Positions 50,250-61,330 of a DNA stretch of 64,000 nt are shown here, one piece after another. Numbering within the stretch: position 1 is the stretch's first letter; each line of letters opens with the position of its first letter. The stretch is from the NCBI GenBank assembly GCA_015178975.1, contig WHVD01000047.1, positions 434,001-498,000 on the forward strand, in the 5' to 3' direction. The notes under the pieces are model-generated. The model searched no databases, was not told the origin of the DNA, and saw only the letters and a list, made by a program, of their open reading frames with translations. This DNA is from Hysterangium stoloniferum. Taxonomy: Eukaryota; Basidiomycota; Agaricomycetes; Hysterangiales; Hysterangiaceae. A program made the translations under genes and the position numbers.

Positions 50250-50542
50250 ATATTTTTATCCCGTTGAATCACGGGCTATTTCTCCTACCAAAAGTCCCTT
50301 TTGAGTCCCATATGTATATATATCTTTTTCCGAGTGAAATACTTCTAACCGTCATGGAACTAGTCATCAAGTACCAAACATGTATATGCCAAACTACACA
50401 GAAGTTCAAAGTTCGGATCCTAGATATGACTTGGCCTTATGACTTTATTCCTTTGTCACTGTGAATACTACTACAACAAAAGTAAAGTGTAGTATGGCAA
50501 ATGTCCAAAGACTCCAACAGTGGTGCAATTATTGTCTCTTAA

Positions 50543-50635
50543 GCTTCGTTAGCTCAACGGTAGAGTGTCAGATTCTTACAGTCCCACTGACCGGGTAAGA
50601 TTCTGGGGTTGCAGGTTCAAATTCTGTGCGAGGCA
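50543..50635 (+). tRNA. tRNA-Lys(CTT)-like, slightly degenerate
   Basis: GCTTCGT/GCGAGGC acceptor, anticodon CTT. One base is missing around the 3' anticodon stem (GTAAGATTCTGGGG against GTAAGAATCTGGAGG in its neighbours), and the T loop reads TTCAAAT. It may still fold but looks weaker than 49762; possibly a pseudogene. Confidence 0.6.
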
Positions 50636-50978
50636 ATATTTTTATCCCATTAGATAGCGGGTTCTTTCTCCTACCAAGAGTCCCTTTTGAATCAGCTATA
50701 TATCTCTTTTTCCGAAAGTGAAATATTTTTAACCATTATGGAACTGGCCATTAAGTACCAAACATTCATATGCAGAACTATAGAAGTTCAAAGTCCGCCT
50801 CCAAGATATATTGACTTAGCCTTATGACTTTATTATTCTGTTATCACTATAATACTAGTACAACAAAAGTAAGCTCCAGTATGTCTAAAAAATAGCAGAC
50901 TCAAATACAGAACGTTACAATAGTGGTGTTGTGTCGTTGTTCAGTATCTGTTAGGATAATATATGTCCTGTCAATCAT

Positions 50979-51070
50979 GCCTTGCTAGCTCGGTAGAGTA
51001 TTAGATTCTTACAGCCCCTCTGACCAGGTAAGTGTCTGAAGGTTGCAGGTTCGACTCCTGCGTGAGGGTA
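50979..51070 (+). tRNA. tRNA-Lys(CTT)-like, decayed D loop
   Basis: The D loop is shortened (TAGCTCGGTAGAGTA), the anticodon stem TTAGA/TCTGA and intron (CAGCCCCTCTGACCAGG) differ, and the acceptor GCCTTGC/GTGAGGG is poorly paired. Likely a pseudogene. Its inverted copy is at 63298-63388. Confidence 0.5.
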
Positions 51071-51103
51071 TGTTTTTATCCTGTTAAATCACGGGCTCCT
51101 TCT

Positions 51104-51485
51104 TTTTTTTTTTTTTTTAATACATTTGTGTACCGCATCGCATAACGTAGATACATTGCGGTTGGGAGCAGATATTCTAATGGTAGGTGGATTGGTATGT
51201 AGGTACTGGGGCAAGTAGGTGTGGGTATGCGGGTCAAATGTAGAGTGAGAGAGCAAAGGAAAAAGAGAAAAGAAACTGAGAAGAACTGAGAGGGGCTACG
51301 TCTTGCCAAAGGCATTTGAGGCGTCAATGAATTTTCCCAGAGCAATGAGCCCTTTATGGGTTCTGAGGATGGCGGAGGGGACAGGGCCTGAGAGGCGTCG
51401 ATTAGGAGGTGGCAGTGTTCCTCATATAGAGGGCACTCAGTCAAGATGTGGAGGCGGGACTGAATGACCGCTGTGCCACAGGGGC
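51104..51485 (-). mobile_element. 5'-truncated LINE (non-LTR retrotransposon) insertion, left copy
   Basis: Minus-strand tail of a reverse-transcriptase ORF (IQSRLHILTECPLYEEH, then in a second frame a segment like ILRTHKGLTALGKFI), a 3' UTR and an A-rich tail seen as the T run at about 51102-51118. It is flanked by 15-bp target-site duplications, tcac(a/g)ggctccttct, at 51089-51103 and 51486-51500. It interrupts the spacer after the fourth tRNA. A 5' truncation with long target duplication is typical of LINE integration. The same insertion is in the right copy at 62877-63263. Confidence 0.85.
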
Positions 51486-51500
51486 TCACAGGCTCCTTCT

Positions 51501-53002
51501 CTTACCAAGAATTCCTTTCCAATCAGGAATATATCTCTTTTTCCAAGCGTGTGAAATATTTTTAACTTATGGCACTAGCCATTATGCATATCCAAAACTA
51601 CATGAAGTTTGAATTTTGCATTCCAAGGTATATGTTGACTTCACCTTATGAATTTGTTGATGCAGGGTATAGTCGGTACAAGGGATTGGTCATGTGGGCA
51701 TATTTGAAGTAACTATTTTACAGGTGAATTGATGCATTTGGTATTATTAAGTTCAAATTTTTTATGCTTGTAGAGAAATAGAGGTGTGATAAAGTTAAAC
51801 TGTATAGTGTGAATTCATTATTCAGTCAAGCCATCAACTCCACTCTTAGACACAACTCTTTCTTCATAGGATCAGCAACTTAATTTAGTATAAAGAAATA
51901 GCTCATCTTTATGGTGCTAAATATTTTGCTCGCCCCGTTTGCGTTGTGGGTCGATAGTATTTTTCATTTATTACAACACATTGAATCACCTTTCCGTTTA
52001 TGTGTAAATATTGTTAGATTTTGAGCATCATCCAAGCTTATGTCTCACTTTTAAGTTCCCTTTGTTCATTTATCCACTGTTCCCATTGTCTTCCCTTCCT
52101 AGTATTCTATTATTCTTTTAGTTTATAGACATAGCTACATGCGAATATAGCTCCCTGCACGATTGCGAGGGTCTTCTGCTACCTGAGTACGTGATAGAGA
52201 CATGTGTATTTTAACAAATATTACATGGCAACTAACATGTATCAACTAGTATAGTCCACTAGTCATTGCTGATCCTCGTGTGTCGGTCATTCTTAGACAA
52301 TTGAATTATTGTCAACTGGTGAAGCTGACGACACCAACTGGTTGGCCAGGCATTTGGACTACAGAATATTTCACCGAGGTCACGGTTCAAACTGATCTGA
52401 TATGCTGAACCCACGCCACTTACCCGTCCGTCCTGCTACATTCAAGGGAGCCATATTCAAGGGAGCCATGTTTAAAATCACGCCCAGTTTATTCCTAATT
52501 CTACAAAAAAGCAGAAACTCTAACTTGTAGAGAGCCACCGCCTTGCCGGTTCTTGTAATATTAGACAAAGTCATTGATTCAATGATTTGGGTCTAGTAAT
52601 AAGTAGGTGAGCGAATTGCCTGCCCTTTATTACCACCACTCCCTGTAGTGATGAACATTATTGTAGAAGATGTTGCCTTTTCGGGGGAAATATGCTGCTA
52701 ATGATGCTCTTGCATCTGCAATAACTATTCTACCAGTTCAAACCGAGATCTCAACTCACAGCAGAGCTACACAGGATACCCCACTAACTACCTATCCAGT
52801 ATTACCGTCCAGGAGCCATCGTACATATATATATGCGACTCTTTACAAAAATATATACATTTAAATGGTTTGCGCAACAACCGCCACGCCATGGGGTCAA
52901 TACGGCTGTGCAGTGACGCTGTAGCTTTTGGAGACCATCTATAAGCTCATAACAGGCTGTAAAACGGCATCCGCAATCTACCTTCTCTTGTTAGTACTAT
53001 TT
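51501..53002. other. Duplicated AT-rich spacer
   Basis: No recognisable gene. Matches 61331-62876 in inverted orientation almost throughout. Small open frames present in both copies (52380-52574 and 52670-52864, against 61756-62070 and 61466-61660) have no known motif. The first contains a short duplicated MAPLNMAPLNVAGRTG segment. Confidence 0.5.
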
Positions 53003-53411
53003 TTATTTTTCCGTGGAAGGATCTGTTAGGAGCTGGGAGTCATCAAGAATAACTGACTCGACGACATTGGCTTTCTTGGTTTTAAGCAGCATTTTTTCAG
53101 AAAAATAGTTGGCCATGCTCTTTTCACTTTTTCGTAAAAGATCTGTGGTTTCGTCTGGCCTTTTTGGAGCCTCATCTTTTGAACCATGGAAGCCAAGCCC
53201 ACCACCGAAGCTGGAGAAGGATCCCAATCCAATAGGCTTTTCAAATGGAATATCATTAGTCTCTTGGGCGACTCGATCAGCTGTGTTTGGGGTATTGGGG
53301 GGCGTGTCCTGCTTAGGAAAGGGAGTCGATGATGGATCTGAAGCCGCCATGGATGATGAGATGCCCAGAATTTCATTCATGCCCATGGTCGATGCAGCGG
53401 CCATATGCTTA
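53003..53411 (-). CDS. Unrecognised protein fragment (frame C)
   Basis: An open frame of 133 codons, MAAASTMGMNEILGISSSM, PIGLGSFSSFGGGLGFHGSK, PDETTDLLRKSEKSMANYF, ending LLTDPSTEK. The SMANYFSEKM motif loosely recalls SMxDYFxxKM stretches of fungal G-patch proteins of the Pxr1/PinX1 kind, but there is no G-patch here. Upstream, in another frame, ERLNQNAEVPSFCLEF could be an earlier exon. The partner at 60936 is frame-shifted. It may be the last exon of a captured gene. Confidence 0.35.
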
Positions 53412-53663
53412 GAACTTGTTCTTGGTGCTTCTCAAATACCACAACAAACTCGAGGCAGAATGATGGAACCTCTGCGTTCTGATTTAAACGTTCCAAGCCG
53501 GCAACGATTCTTCGTTTATAATGGCTACCTTTCACTTACATTCCATTTCAACCCCCCCTACCAATAACTTATATGGCCTGGGTCTACGCTAAGAACTCTA
53601 GCAAAAAAATGGTGATTTTTAATGAGTATACCGTAAACCTTTTAAAAGGTTAAATTTAAATAG
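53412..53663. other. Spacer between frame C and PHF5A copy 2
   Basis: About 250 bp holding the possible upstream exon of frame C (near 53440-53530, minus) and the 3' flank of the second PHF5A gene. Not shared with the right-hand duplicated unit. Confidence 0.4.
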
Positions 53664-54261
53664 CTAAGCATTTTTGAACCCTACACGAAATAATTAGGAA
53701 CACGCTACATCTACAGAGACATATAACGCACCGAGTCTTCGTCGATCGTAGGAGAGACCTATCCGGCTTGCACCCAAGTTAACAATCGTGGGACAACCGT
53801 CTCGATCTTTTTCAAGGCGGGTGCATCCCGCGCAATAATATGCATCTGAAATACCTGTCTCCTATATTAGCCACCGTGCTAATGAAGGCATCATACAAAC
53901 GTACCTGGTGAGTTACAGACGATGCACTTTCCACCGCTAGTTCCAAAGTTACACTCATCGCAGATGCGAACCAGCGTTTCTGCTCTAACAGACGAATCAC
54001 ATAGGGGACTGGCAAAGTTTGTTAAATAAATGTAGATAGCTCTGGTATGGTTTATATGCTTACCATCTACCGTCACATTTATCACATACCCTTCCAATGC
54101 CTGATTTCGACCATGAGGTGAGTGGGGGATCGACTATCAATGACAACATGCTCACCTATGCCTGGCTGGCGACGACACATGATGAGGTCTGTTGATATCG
54201 TTAGTCAGGAGACTAATACTAAGTGTTGATAAGTACACTGACCCGGATGATGTTTCGACAT
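53664..54261 (-). CDS. Second PHF5A/Rds3 gene, diverged, Tyr36 to Ser
   Basis: A complete paralogue of the 47970 gene with introns at the same positions and 110 residues: [110 protein letters not shown]. All cysteines of the three-zinc knot are kept and no stop or frame break is present, but 18 positions differ from copy 1. These include A18G, K29R, Y36S, P39A, Y54S, E74G, T96I, D97G and F99S. Tyr36 lines the SF3b pocket that binds pladienolide-type inhibitors and the branch adenosine. Intron retention shows DNA-level duplication. It is either a specialised subunit or an early pseudogene. Confidence 0.88.
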
Positions 54262-54821
54262 ACTTGAAAGCAAAGCGAGTAGACTACTCTGTCTTACAAG
54301 AGTTTATACAAGTGGTGAAATTGTCGGAGCCGAATCGCACCTGATGTGGCATTGTACATGACTCCTTGCCGTTTCTTCTGAGTATCATTTATGGAAAATG
54401 GATTATTACCCTGACTCACCTGTAACTAATGAAGATGCATCAATTCTAGTTCAAGATAAGGCATAAAAATTTAATTCCCAATTACTCGACAGTCGAGAGA
54501 TTTAATTTAATAAATATTTCTACCTACCTTAGTAGATCGTATGCATGAACAACCCAGGACCACGCGACGCGTTATTTGGTGTTGTTTGGGCTCCTGCAAC
54601 TAACCTCAAGGCCACCTTTCTAGACGTCTCCAGTCTTCTGCGGAGGCCTTGCTTTATGATTGAACCTCTACAAGGGCTCACAATAAAAAAAACTTCCCTT
54701 TACGGTGAATTAAAGGTTAGTTACTCAACGAGATTGCCCGCAGACGCGGTGTAATACTCAACTAGGTACTATATGGCTACATTCACGTATATCCACCACT
54801 TATTCAAACATTATTAGGCTA
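54262..54821. promoter_or_regulatory. Divergent region between PHF5A copy 2 and the CM1 protein
   Basis: 560 bp with both promoters. An open frame at 54545-54754 has no recognisable content. No repeats seen. Confidence 0.4.
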
Positions 54822-57800
54822 ATGTCACTACTTTCCGAAAGAATGTTGAATGAATCAGGAGGGACGCTGCCAGATATCTCGTTAGGCAGTCTTGCGGACG
54901 ACCCCCCTTCTACCCCGGGTCCGTCTCAGCGTGGTTCCAGTCTGCGCCCCCGTTTGAAGACAGATACAACTGCAACACCGCTAGGTATGAGGCGCCCCTT
55001 GCCTTCTGGAGATGATCCAGACGAACCAGATTTAAAGGAAGAACCAGCGACACCCATAGCATCGAGAGCCATGCCACGAGTGAGCAATGGGAAGGGAGCG
55101 GTGAATCTCACCTTGAGGGAACAGGAGAAGGTGAATACCGTATGCAATCTCATTATATAACACACTCTGACTAGTGAACGCAGGTCATCGACCTGCTCAA
55201 GAAGGAGAACTTTTCACTCAAACTCAAAGTCCATTTTCTCGAGGGCCGACTTACTGAATTAGCACCCGAGCATGTTGAAGCTGCCTTCAAGCAAAACATC
55301 AATTTGAAGATCGAAGTGCAATCACGCGGTGTAGAACTTAAGAAATACAAGAAATTACTTCTTGAGCTTGAGAAGGAGCTTCAGGTCGCGCAGAAGGGCG
55401 CAGGTGGTTCAAGGGCACGCGAACGTGATCTTGAAGAGGCACTAGCGGAACGAGAACGAGAAGTACGAGAGCTGAGGCGGCGGCGTGCAGTCGGGCCTGA
55501 AGATGGCGCCCTAAGAGAAGCCGAGGCTCATAATGCTGAGCTCGAGGAACAGGTTGAGAATATGAGGGCTATAATGGAAGAGAACGTGAATGAGATTGAC
55601 CGTCTCAAGGACGAGCTCGTTCAAAAGGGCAACGTCTCGATAATTTCGGATGGTGGGGAGAGCAGACGAGCAAGATTAGAACGAAAGCTGGCGGAAGCGG
55701 AGGACGAGATCGAAGACCTTCGTACACAGCATGATGAGGATCTTCAGCTGATTTCCCATCGGGAGGAAGAAAAGGAAGTGCTTGAGGACGAAGTCGAGCG
55801 TTTGAAATTGGAACTAGAGGATTCAGAACGACGGAGAGAGGCGGAATCGTACGAGAGGAGTGAGAGTCGTACACAGCTGCTTGAAGAACGTGATGAGCGT
55901 GATGCGCTTGAAGGGGATCTTAACTCTGTACGAGATCAGCTCGCCGCAACTACGATAGAGCTGCAGCAGCGGGAGGATGACCTTGAGCTCAAGTGTCGGG
56001 AATTTGATGAATTGATCATGGAACATGAACATCAACTGGACGATGCAGGAGCTGCGTGGCGAGGTGAGTTAGAAGAGGTAAGGGGCCAAAACGATGAACT
56101 ACGAGACGTGTGTAAATTCTTTGATAAACCGCCTATATCTCTTACGATTACTCTGTTTAGGTCGTCGCTGAGAATGATGCTGAACTCCGAGAGCTTCGTG
56201 GGCAGCTTGAAGAACAAGATAACTTAATTCGTCGACTCGAAGACGCAGTGGACCTTAAGGAAGAGGAGGTCAAAGCTGCGAATCAAGACATCGAGAAACT
56301 CAGTCAACAGGTTTGGGATCTCGAAGACGAATTGGAACGTCTTAAAGAAGACACCGAGCGGATTAGAGAAGAAGCGGCTGTGGACCGTGAGTCAGCGGAA
56401 AGTGTTGCGACAGCGTTGAAGGAGGTACGTTTGGGCCTTTGATCCATATTGTTCTTATTTCACTGTTATTTTAGAAACTTGCTTCTACCAAGTCACAGTT
56501 GCAAGAATCGACAGCCCTTTACGAACAATATCAACGAGAAATAGTCGCACACCGCGCGCGCCAAGAAGAACTAGGCCAGCACGCTGAGGCACTCGCCGCA
56601 GAGCTTAAATCCGAACGCGACGCTCGCGAGCAGCTCGAAAATGGTCTCGACACACTTGAAAGGCATCGTGAAGATGACACCCGCCGTCATCAACGCCTAC
56701 TCGAAGAGAAAGACTCTGAAATCCGAGCTGCATTGGATAATCTTACGCGCCAGAAAGCACTCCTTGCAGAACGTGATGCAGATCTACAGAATCTACAAAC
56801 GATGGTTCAGAACATGGAGAACGAAACACGGCGTGTAGGCGAAACGCATACTAACGACAAGTTCTCGTTAGAACTAGAACTCGACCGGCTAAAGAGGGAC
56901 TTGTCTAGAACGGAGGACGACTTGAACCGCGCAAGGGCCGAGTTGGCAGACCGGGAAGCACAGAACAGGGACCGGGAGGCGCAGCTGGACAGGCTTCATT
57001 CCTCGAATAGGGACTTGGCTGCGGAAGTTGCCACGCAGACACAGGCACGGTTGAATGCCACGGAAAGACTTGATGCTGCTCAAGTGAATCTGAAGGCGGC
57101 GGAGGGGGAGTTGGGGACCCTAAAAGTTCGCGTGAGTGAACTGGAGTTGAGGTTATCGAAGGACCAGCGGGCATTACTGGCGAACGAGGGTCAATTCAGG
57201 GATCAGCTGACCGAGAGAAATACCCTATTATTGACTATTTATCAGTATATGGAGAAGATTTTGGGTGTAGACAGGATATCGGTGTGTCCAACAACTTATA
57301 TAAATACCCCGAAAAAAAAAAAGATTTACTCTCGACTCAGAAGAAATCCGGCTCTGAAACCAAGCCTTTCACAAATTTCAACGTGTTTCATGACAATTTG
57401 ATTTCCAAGTTGAAAGCTCTAAGCCAGATACAGCTGGATTTCGACAAACGCGCCAAGGATGCCGAAGCACGCCTCATGGAACAGTACCAAGGGGTGAAGA
57501 AACGTTTAGATAATTATTCTAAACAGATTGACAATTTTGAGAAAGTTGTCAAGAGTGCTCTGGAAAATAAACATACCTGGCGGCGTAAATATATGGCGAA
57601 AGAGGGCGAACTCGAGGCATTGAAGGTTTGTTTCTACACATTATCCTGTTACAATCGGTTTAAATACCCAAGTGCAGGCTACAAATACCACACTCAGTTC
57701 GCAACTTACATCCATCAAGGCATCGCCTACTTCCAAAGATGCAGAATTACGAGCCGCAACGGCCAAATTCATGAATTCAGAGCGTCGTATAGTCAATTGC

Positions 57801-58144
57801 CAGAACCAGCTAGCAACCGCCGAAGAAGCCAATGCTCATCTCGTGGAGAAGCATTTAGCTGCAGAGCAGAAATGGGAGGCCCGAGTGAAAGAGTATGAGA
57901 CTCGGTTGAAGACCGCAGAGGAAAAAATCAAGAGAGAGAGGCAGGGTGCCAAAGAGCGCATTGCTGAACTCGATAGCCATGTCAAGTGAGTTATCTTATT
58001 CGTCGTTTACTCTCGATTCTCGACCTCAATTTGTCCTTCTCCCCGTACAGAACCCTGCAAAAACAAATTGAACAGGCGAGGCGGCATGGTGCCCAACTCT
58101 CGGAAATTGTGGAGAATAACAAGGTTGTTCAAGGCAAGGGCTAG
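54822..58144 (+). CDS. CM1 (centrosomin N-terminal motif) microtubule-organiser protein
   Basis: It recruits and activates gamma-tubulin complexes at spindle poles or cytoplasmic microtubule-organising centres, like Mto1/Pcp1 of fission yeast and Cnn/CDK5RAP2 of animals. It starts MSLLSERMLNESGGTLPDIS. The CM1 motif is LREQEK|VIDLLKKENFSLKL, KVHFLEGRLTELAPEHVEAA and FKQNINLKIEVQSRGVELKK. About 800 residues of heptad-rich coiled coil follow, then a conserved block (TIYQYMEKILGVDR, ETKPFTNFNVFHDNLISKLK, ALSQIQLDFDKRAK). The tail LQKQIEQARRHGAQLSEIVE ends at 58144. Roughly eight exons; all joins are in frame. Confidence 0.9.
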
Positions 58145-58864
58145 TCTTTCCCTTGACCTCCGACCCCTTCGTTTTGTATCGACCTTGCTTTCCCTAACGT
58201 AGTTCGTCTTTCTTCCACCTGGATTTCCTAATGATGGTTTTTGATTCCTTTCATTTTTCGTTGCTTAGATATAAACTAATAAATGTATCAATCTTCTCGT
58301 TGTAATCGTATGCAGAATAATTTGTTGGCCGCTTTCTACATAAAAGCATGCCATAAATTTGTTCAATTCATGATAGACATGTTATGCTAATCGTCCGAAT
58401 TGGCCATTTAGGGAGATCGGCTGGACTGGCCTCTGCCAATCACCCTCACAACTACATACGTATATGCCTTCCATTTCCTTGTGCCTGAACGTGGTGAGGG
58501 CGTTTCAGGAATTAAGCTACTATTTCACGGACTGCATATGTAGGGACACAGGCTTGATAGAAGTACATACATTCTAATAGATATCGAACAATGACACCAC
58601 TGTTGCAACGTTCTACATCATTTAAGTCTTTAGACACTGGACCTTACTTTGGGTGTAGTAGTATTTACAGTGACAAAAGAATAAAGCCATAACATATCTA
58701 GGATCCGAACTTTGAACTTCTGTGTAGTTTTGCATATGCATGTTTGTTACTTGATGACTAGTTCCATAACGGTTAAAAATATTTCACAGTAGGAAAAAGG
58801 GATATATACCTGATTCAAAAGGGACGCTTGGTAGGAGAGCCCGTGATTTAACGGGTAAAAATAC
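58145..58864. other. 3' flank of CM1 gene and start of right tRNA repeat
   Basis: 58145-58550 contains the 3' UTR and nothing recognisable. From about 58560 the sequence is the reverse complement of the tRNA spacer found at 49.5-51 kb (ATAGATATCGAACAATGACA and TTTTGCATATGCATGTTTG blocks). Confidence 0.6.
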
Positions 58865-58958
58865 TGCCCCGCACAGGAGTCGAACCTGCAACCTCCAGAC
58901 TCCTACCCGGTCAGCGGGACTGTAAGAATCTGACGCTCTACCACTGAGCTAACAGGGC
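58865..58958 (-). tRNA. tRNA-Lys(CTT), best-paired copy
   Basis: Acceptor GCCCTGT/GCGGGGC is fully paired (two G-U), discriminator A. D arm GCTC/GAGC with loop AGTGGTA, anticodon CTT, intron of 22 nt (CAGTCCCGCTGACCGGG..), T arm TGCAGGTTCGACTCCTGT with the canonical TTCGA. Of all copies here, this is the one most likely to be functional. Confidence 0.9.
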
Positions 58959-59296
58959 TTGATGAGTGGACATACAATCTAATAGATATTGAACAATGAC
59001 AGCACTGTTGGAAGTTCTACATTTGAGTCTTTAGATATCTGCCATACTGCACCTTACTTTTGTTATACTAGTGTTTACAATGACAAAAGGACAAAGTCAT
59101 AAGGCTAAGTCATATCTTGGATGTGAACTTTGAACTTCTGTGTAGTTTCGTATATGCATGGTTGGTACTTGATGACTAGTTCCATAATGGTTAGACATAT
59201 TTCACTCGCTCGGAAACAGAGATATATATGATTCACAAAAGGGACTCTTGGGAGGGGAAAATTCAAAAAGCGCGTGATTTAACAGGATAAAAATAT

Positions 59297-59390
59297 CGCC
59301 CCATACAGGAATCGAACCTGCAACCTCCAGACTCTTACCCGTTCAGTGGGACTGTAAGAATCTGCCGCTCTACCGTTGAGCTAATGAGAC
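59297..59390 (-). tRNA. tRNA-Lys(CTT), variant acceptor
   Basis: Acceptor GTCTCAT/ATGGGGC pairs with G-U wobbles; discriminator is G rather than A. Anticodon CTT. Intron reads CAGTCCCACTGAACGGG; anticodon stem 5' strand is GCAGA. T loop TTCGA. Confidence 0.75.
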
Positions 59391-59668
59391 TTGATAGGGA
59401 GTACATACATTTTAATAGATATTGAACATTGAGACCACTGTTGTAAAGTCTTCAAACTGCACCTTACTTTTGTTGTACTAGTATTTACAGTATTTAGAGT
59501 GACAAAAGAATAAAGTCATAAGGGGAAATCAATACATCTTGGATGCGAACTTCGAACTTCTATAGCATAATTGTCAAAAATAAATTACACGCTCGGAAAA
59601 AGATATACCTGAGTCAAAGGAACTCTTGGCAAGAGGAGGAACCCATGATTTAATGGGATAAAAAATGT

Positions 59669-59762
59669 AGCCTCACACAGGAGTCAATCCTGCAACTTCT
59701 AGACTCCTACCCGGTCAGAAGGACTGTAAGAGTCTGACACTCTACCATTGAGCTAGCAAGGC
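59669..59762 (-). tRNA. tRNA-Lys(CTT)-like, T loop altered
   Basis: Acceptor GCCTTGC/GTGAGGC and anticodon CTT are kept, but the T arm reads TGCAGGATTGACTCCTGT, losing the TTC box-B core needed for pol III, and the anticodon stem contains TCAGA/TCTAG. Probably a pseudogene. Confidence 0.55.
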
Positions 59763-60091
59763 ATGATTGACAGGATATACATTCTAATAGATATTGAACA
59801 ACAACACCACTGTTGTAACGTTCTACAGTTAAGTCTTTAGACATTTGCCATACTGCACCTGACTTTTGGTGTACTAATATTAGTGACAACAGGACAAAGC
59901 CACAAGGCCAAGCCGACACCCGGATGCGAACGCTGAACTTCTATAGTTCTGCATATGCATGTTTGGTACTTAATGCTCAGTTCAATAATGCTTAAAAATA
60001 TTTCACACTCAGTAAAAGAGATATATACCTGATTCAAAAGGGACTCTTGGGTAGGAGAGACAACCCATGTGATTTAATGGGATAAAAACAT

Positions 60092-60185
60092 CGCCTCATA
60101 CAGGAATCGAACCTGCAACCTCCAGATTCTTACCCGGTCAGTGGGACTGTAAGAATCTGGCGCTCTACCGTTGAGCTAACAAGAC
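60092..60185 (-). tRNA. tRNA-Lys(CTT), variant acceptor
   Basis: Acceptor GTCTTGT/ATGAGGC, discriminator G, D arm intact, anticodon stem CCAGA/TCTGG, anticodon CTT, 22-nt intron, T loop TTCGA. Probably foldable; sister of 59297. Confidence 0.75.
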
Positions 60186-60449
60186 TTGATGAATAGGGCA
60201 TACATTATAATAGATATTGAACGATAACAGCACTGTTGTAACGTTATACATTTGAGTCTTCAGACATTTGTCAAACTGCAGCTTACTTTTGTTGTACTAG
60301 TATTTACACTGACAAAAGGATAAAGTCACAAGACCAAGCCAATATATCTTGCATGCAAACTATGTAGTCATGCATATGCATGTTTGGTACTTAATTGCAA
60401 GTATAGTTGGAATACTCCTGCGTAAGTCAACAAAACACAACAGCAAGAC

Positions 60450-60850
60450 TTCAATGATACTCTACACGTCACTATAGAGTGAGCTAATTGAGGCATTGCT
60501 CAAAAATATTCTCAGGGACATTGCTTTCAAGGAGAGTAATAAAGTTATCGAGCGGCCAAGGCCAACAGTGGAAGTCCCTTCGTGCATCGCCCAGACAAAA
60601 AGAGAACAGTCGTGCGTTCTCCACACCTGCCAAGTGTGTAAATCAGAGATAAAGCAGAGATAGCTGCACGGCACTAGCCTCGAAGACAAATTCACTTCCC
60701 AGAGCGGGTCACCTCAACGGACCTTGGATTCCCAAGCCCGAAGCATGTCTGATCATGGAGCCATCATGGCCAACATATAGCCTCAATTTGAAAGTTTCCT
60801 GCCCCTTCTGGAACACGACAAAATTCTGCGCAAGCCCTTCGATCGGGTGT
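60450..60850 (+). pseudogene. Frame A', inverted copy of 49044-49440
   Basis: Encodes the same stretch as frame A (IAFKESNKVIER, SCVLHTCQVCKSEIKQR) with a stop directly after it, followed by TSLEDKFTSRAGHLNGPWIP and SLNLKVSCPFWNTTKF. Not recognised. The interruption suggests that it is not a working gene. Confidence 0.5.
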
Positions 60851-60935
60851 GAGTGATTCTAGTCTCATCTCTCTCACATAGGCTCACTTTATTCGTCCCA
60901 TCAGCCATAGGGCTAGATATCTTGCATCTAAGTGT

Positions 60936-61330
60936 ATGGCCGCTGCATCGACCACGGGCATGAATGAAATTTGCATCTCATTGTCCATGGCGGCTTCAGA
61001 TTCATCATCGACTCCCTTTTCTAAGCAGGACACGCCCCCCAATACCCCAAACACAGCTGATCGAGTCGCCCAAGAGACTAATGATATTCCATATGAACAG
61101 CCTATTGGATTGGGATCCAGCTTCGGTGGTGGGCTTGGCTTCTGTGGTTCAAAAGATGAGACTCCAAAAAGGCCAGACGAAACCACAGATCTTTTACAAA
61201 AAAGTGAAAAGAGCATGGCTGACTATTTTTCTGAAAAATGCTGCTTAAAACCAAGAAAGCCAATGTCGTCGAGTCAGTTATTCTTGATGACTCCCAGCTC
61301 CTAACAGATCCTTCCACGGAAAAATAAAAA
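60936..61330 (+). pseudogene. Frame C', inverted copy of 53003-53411
   Basis: Matches frame C: MAAASTTGMNEI, SSTPFSKQDTPPNTPNTADR, DETTDLLQKSEKSMADYFSE. A one-base loss in an A run near 61238 then shifts the frame, so the conserved ending SVILDDSQLLTDPSTEK is read in another frame. In-frame small deletions (GIS, FS) also separate the copies. Confidence 0.55.

Larger units (their letters stand above)
48965..53420. repeat. Large duplicated unit, left copy (inverted relative to right)
   Basis: A unit of about 4.5 kb ordered, on +, as frame A (-), four tRNA-Lys genes (+), 5'-truncated LINE (-), AT-rich spacer, frame C (-). Its reverse order and orientation reappear across 58560-64000. Inside it, the tRNA part is a tandem array of about 400-bp units with the shared spacers gttcaaagttcgcatccaag, ACAACAAAAGTAAGGTGCAG and TTTTTATCCCGTTAAATCA. 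Confidence 0.85.

Noticed and set aside
49500-51100. Regularly spaced repeats that could be mistaken for a CRISPR-like array
   Set aside because: The repeats are tRNA-Lys genes with long conserved spacers in a eukaryotic genome; spacers are related to one another, not unique.
55605-57174. Several minus-strand open frames inside the CM1 gene
   Set aside because: Shadows of the heptad-rich coding strand; they have no independent motifs.
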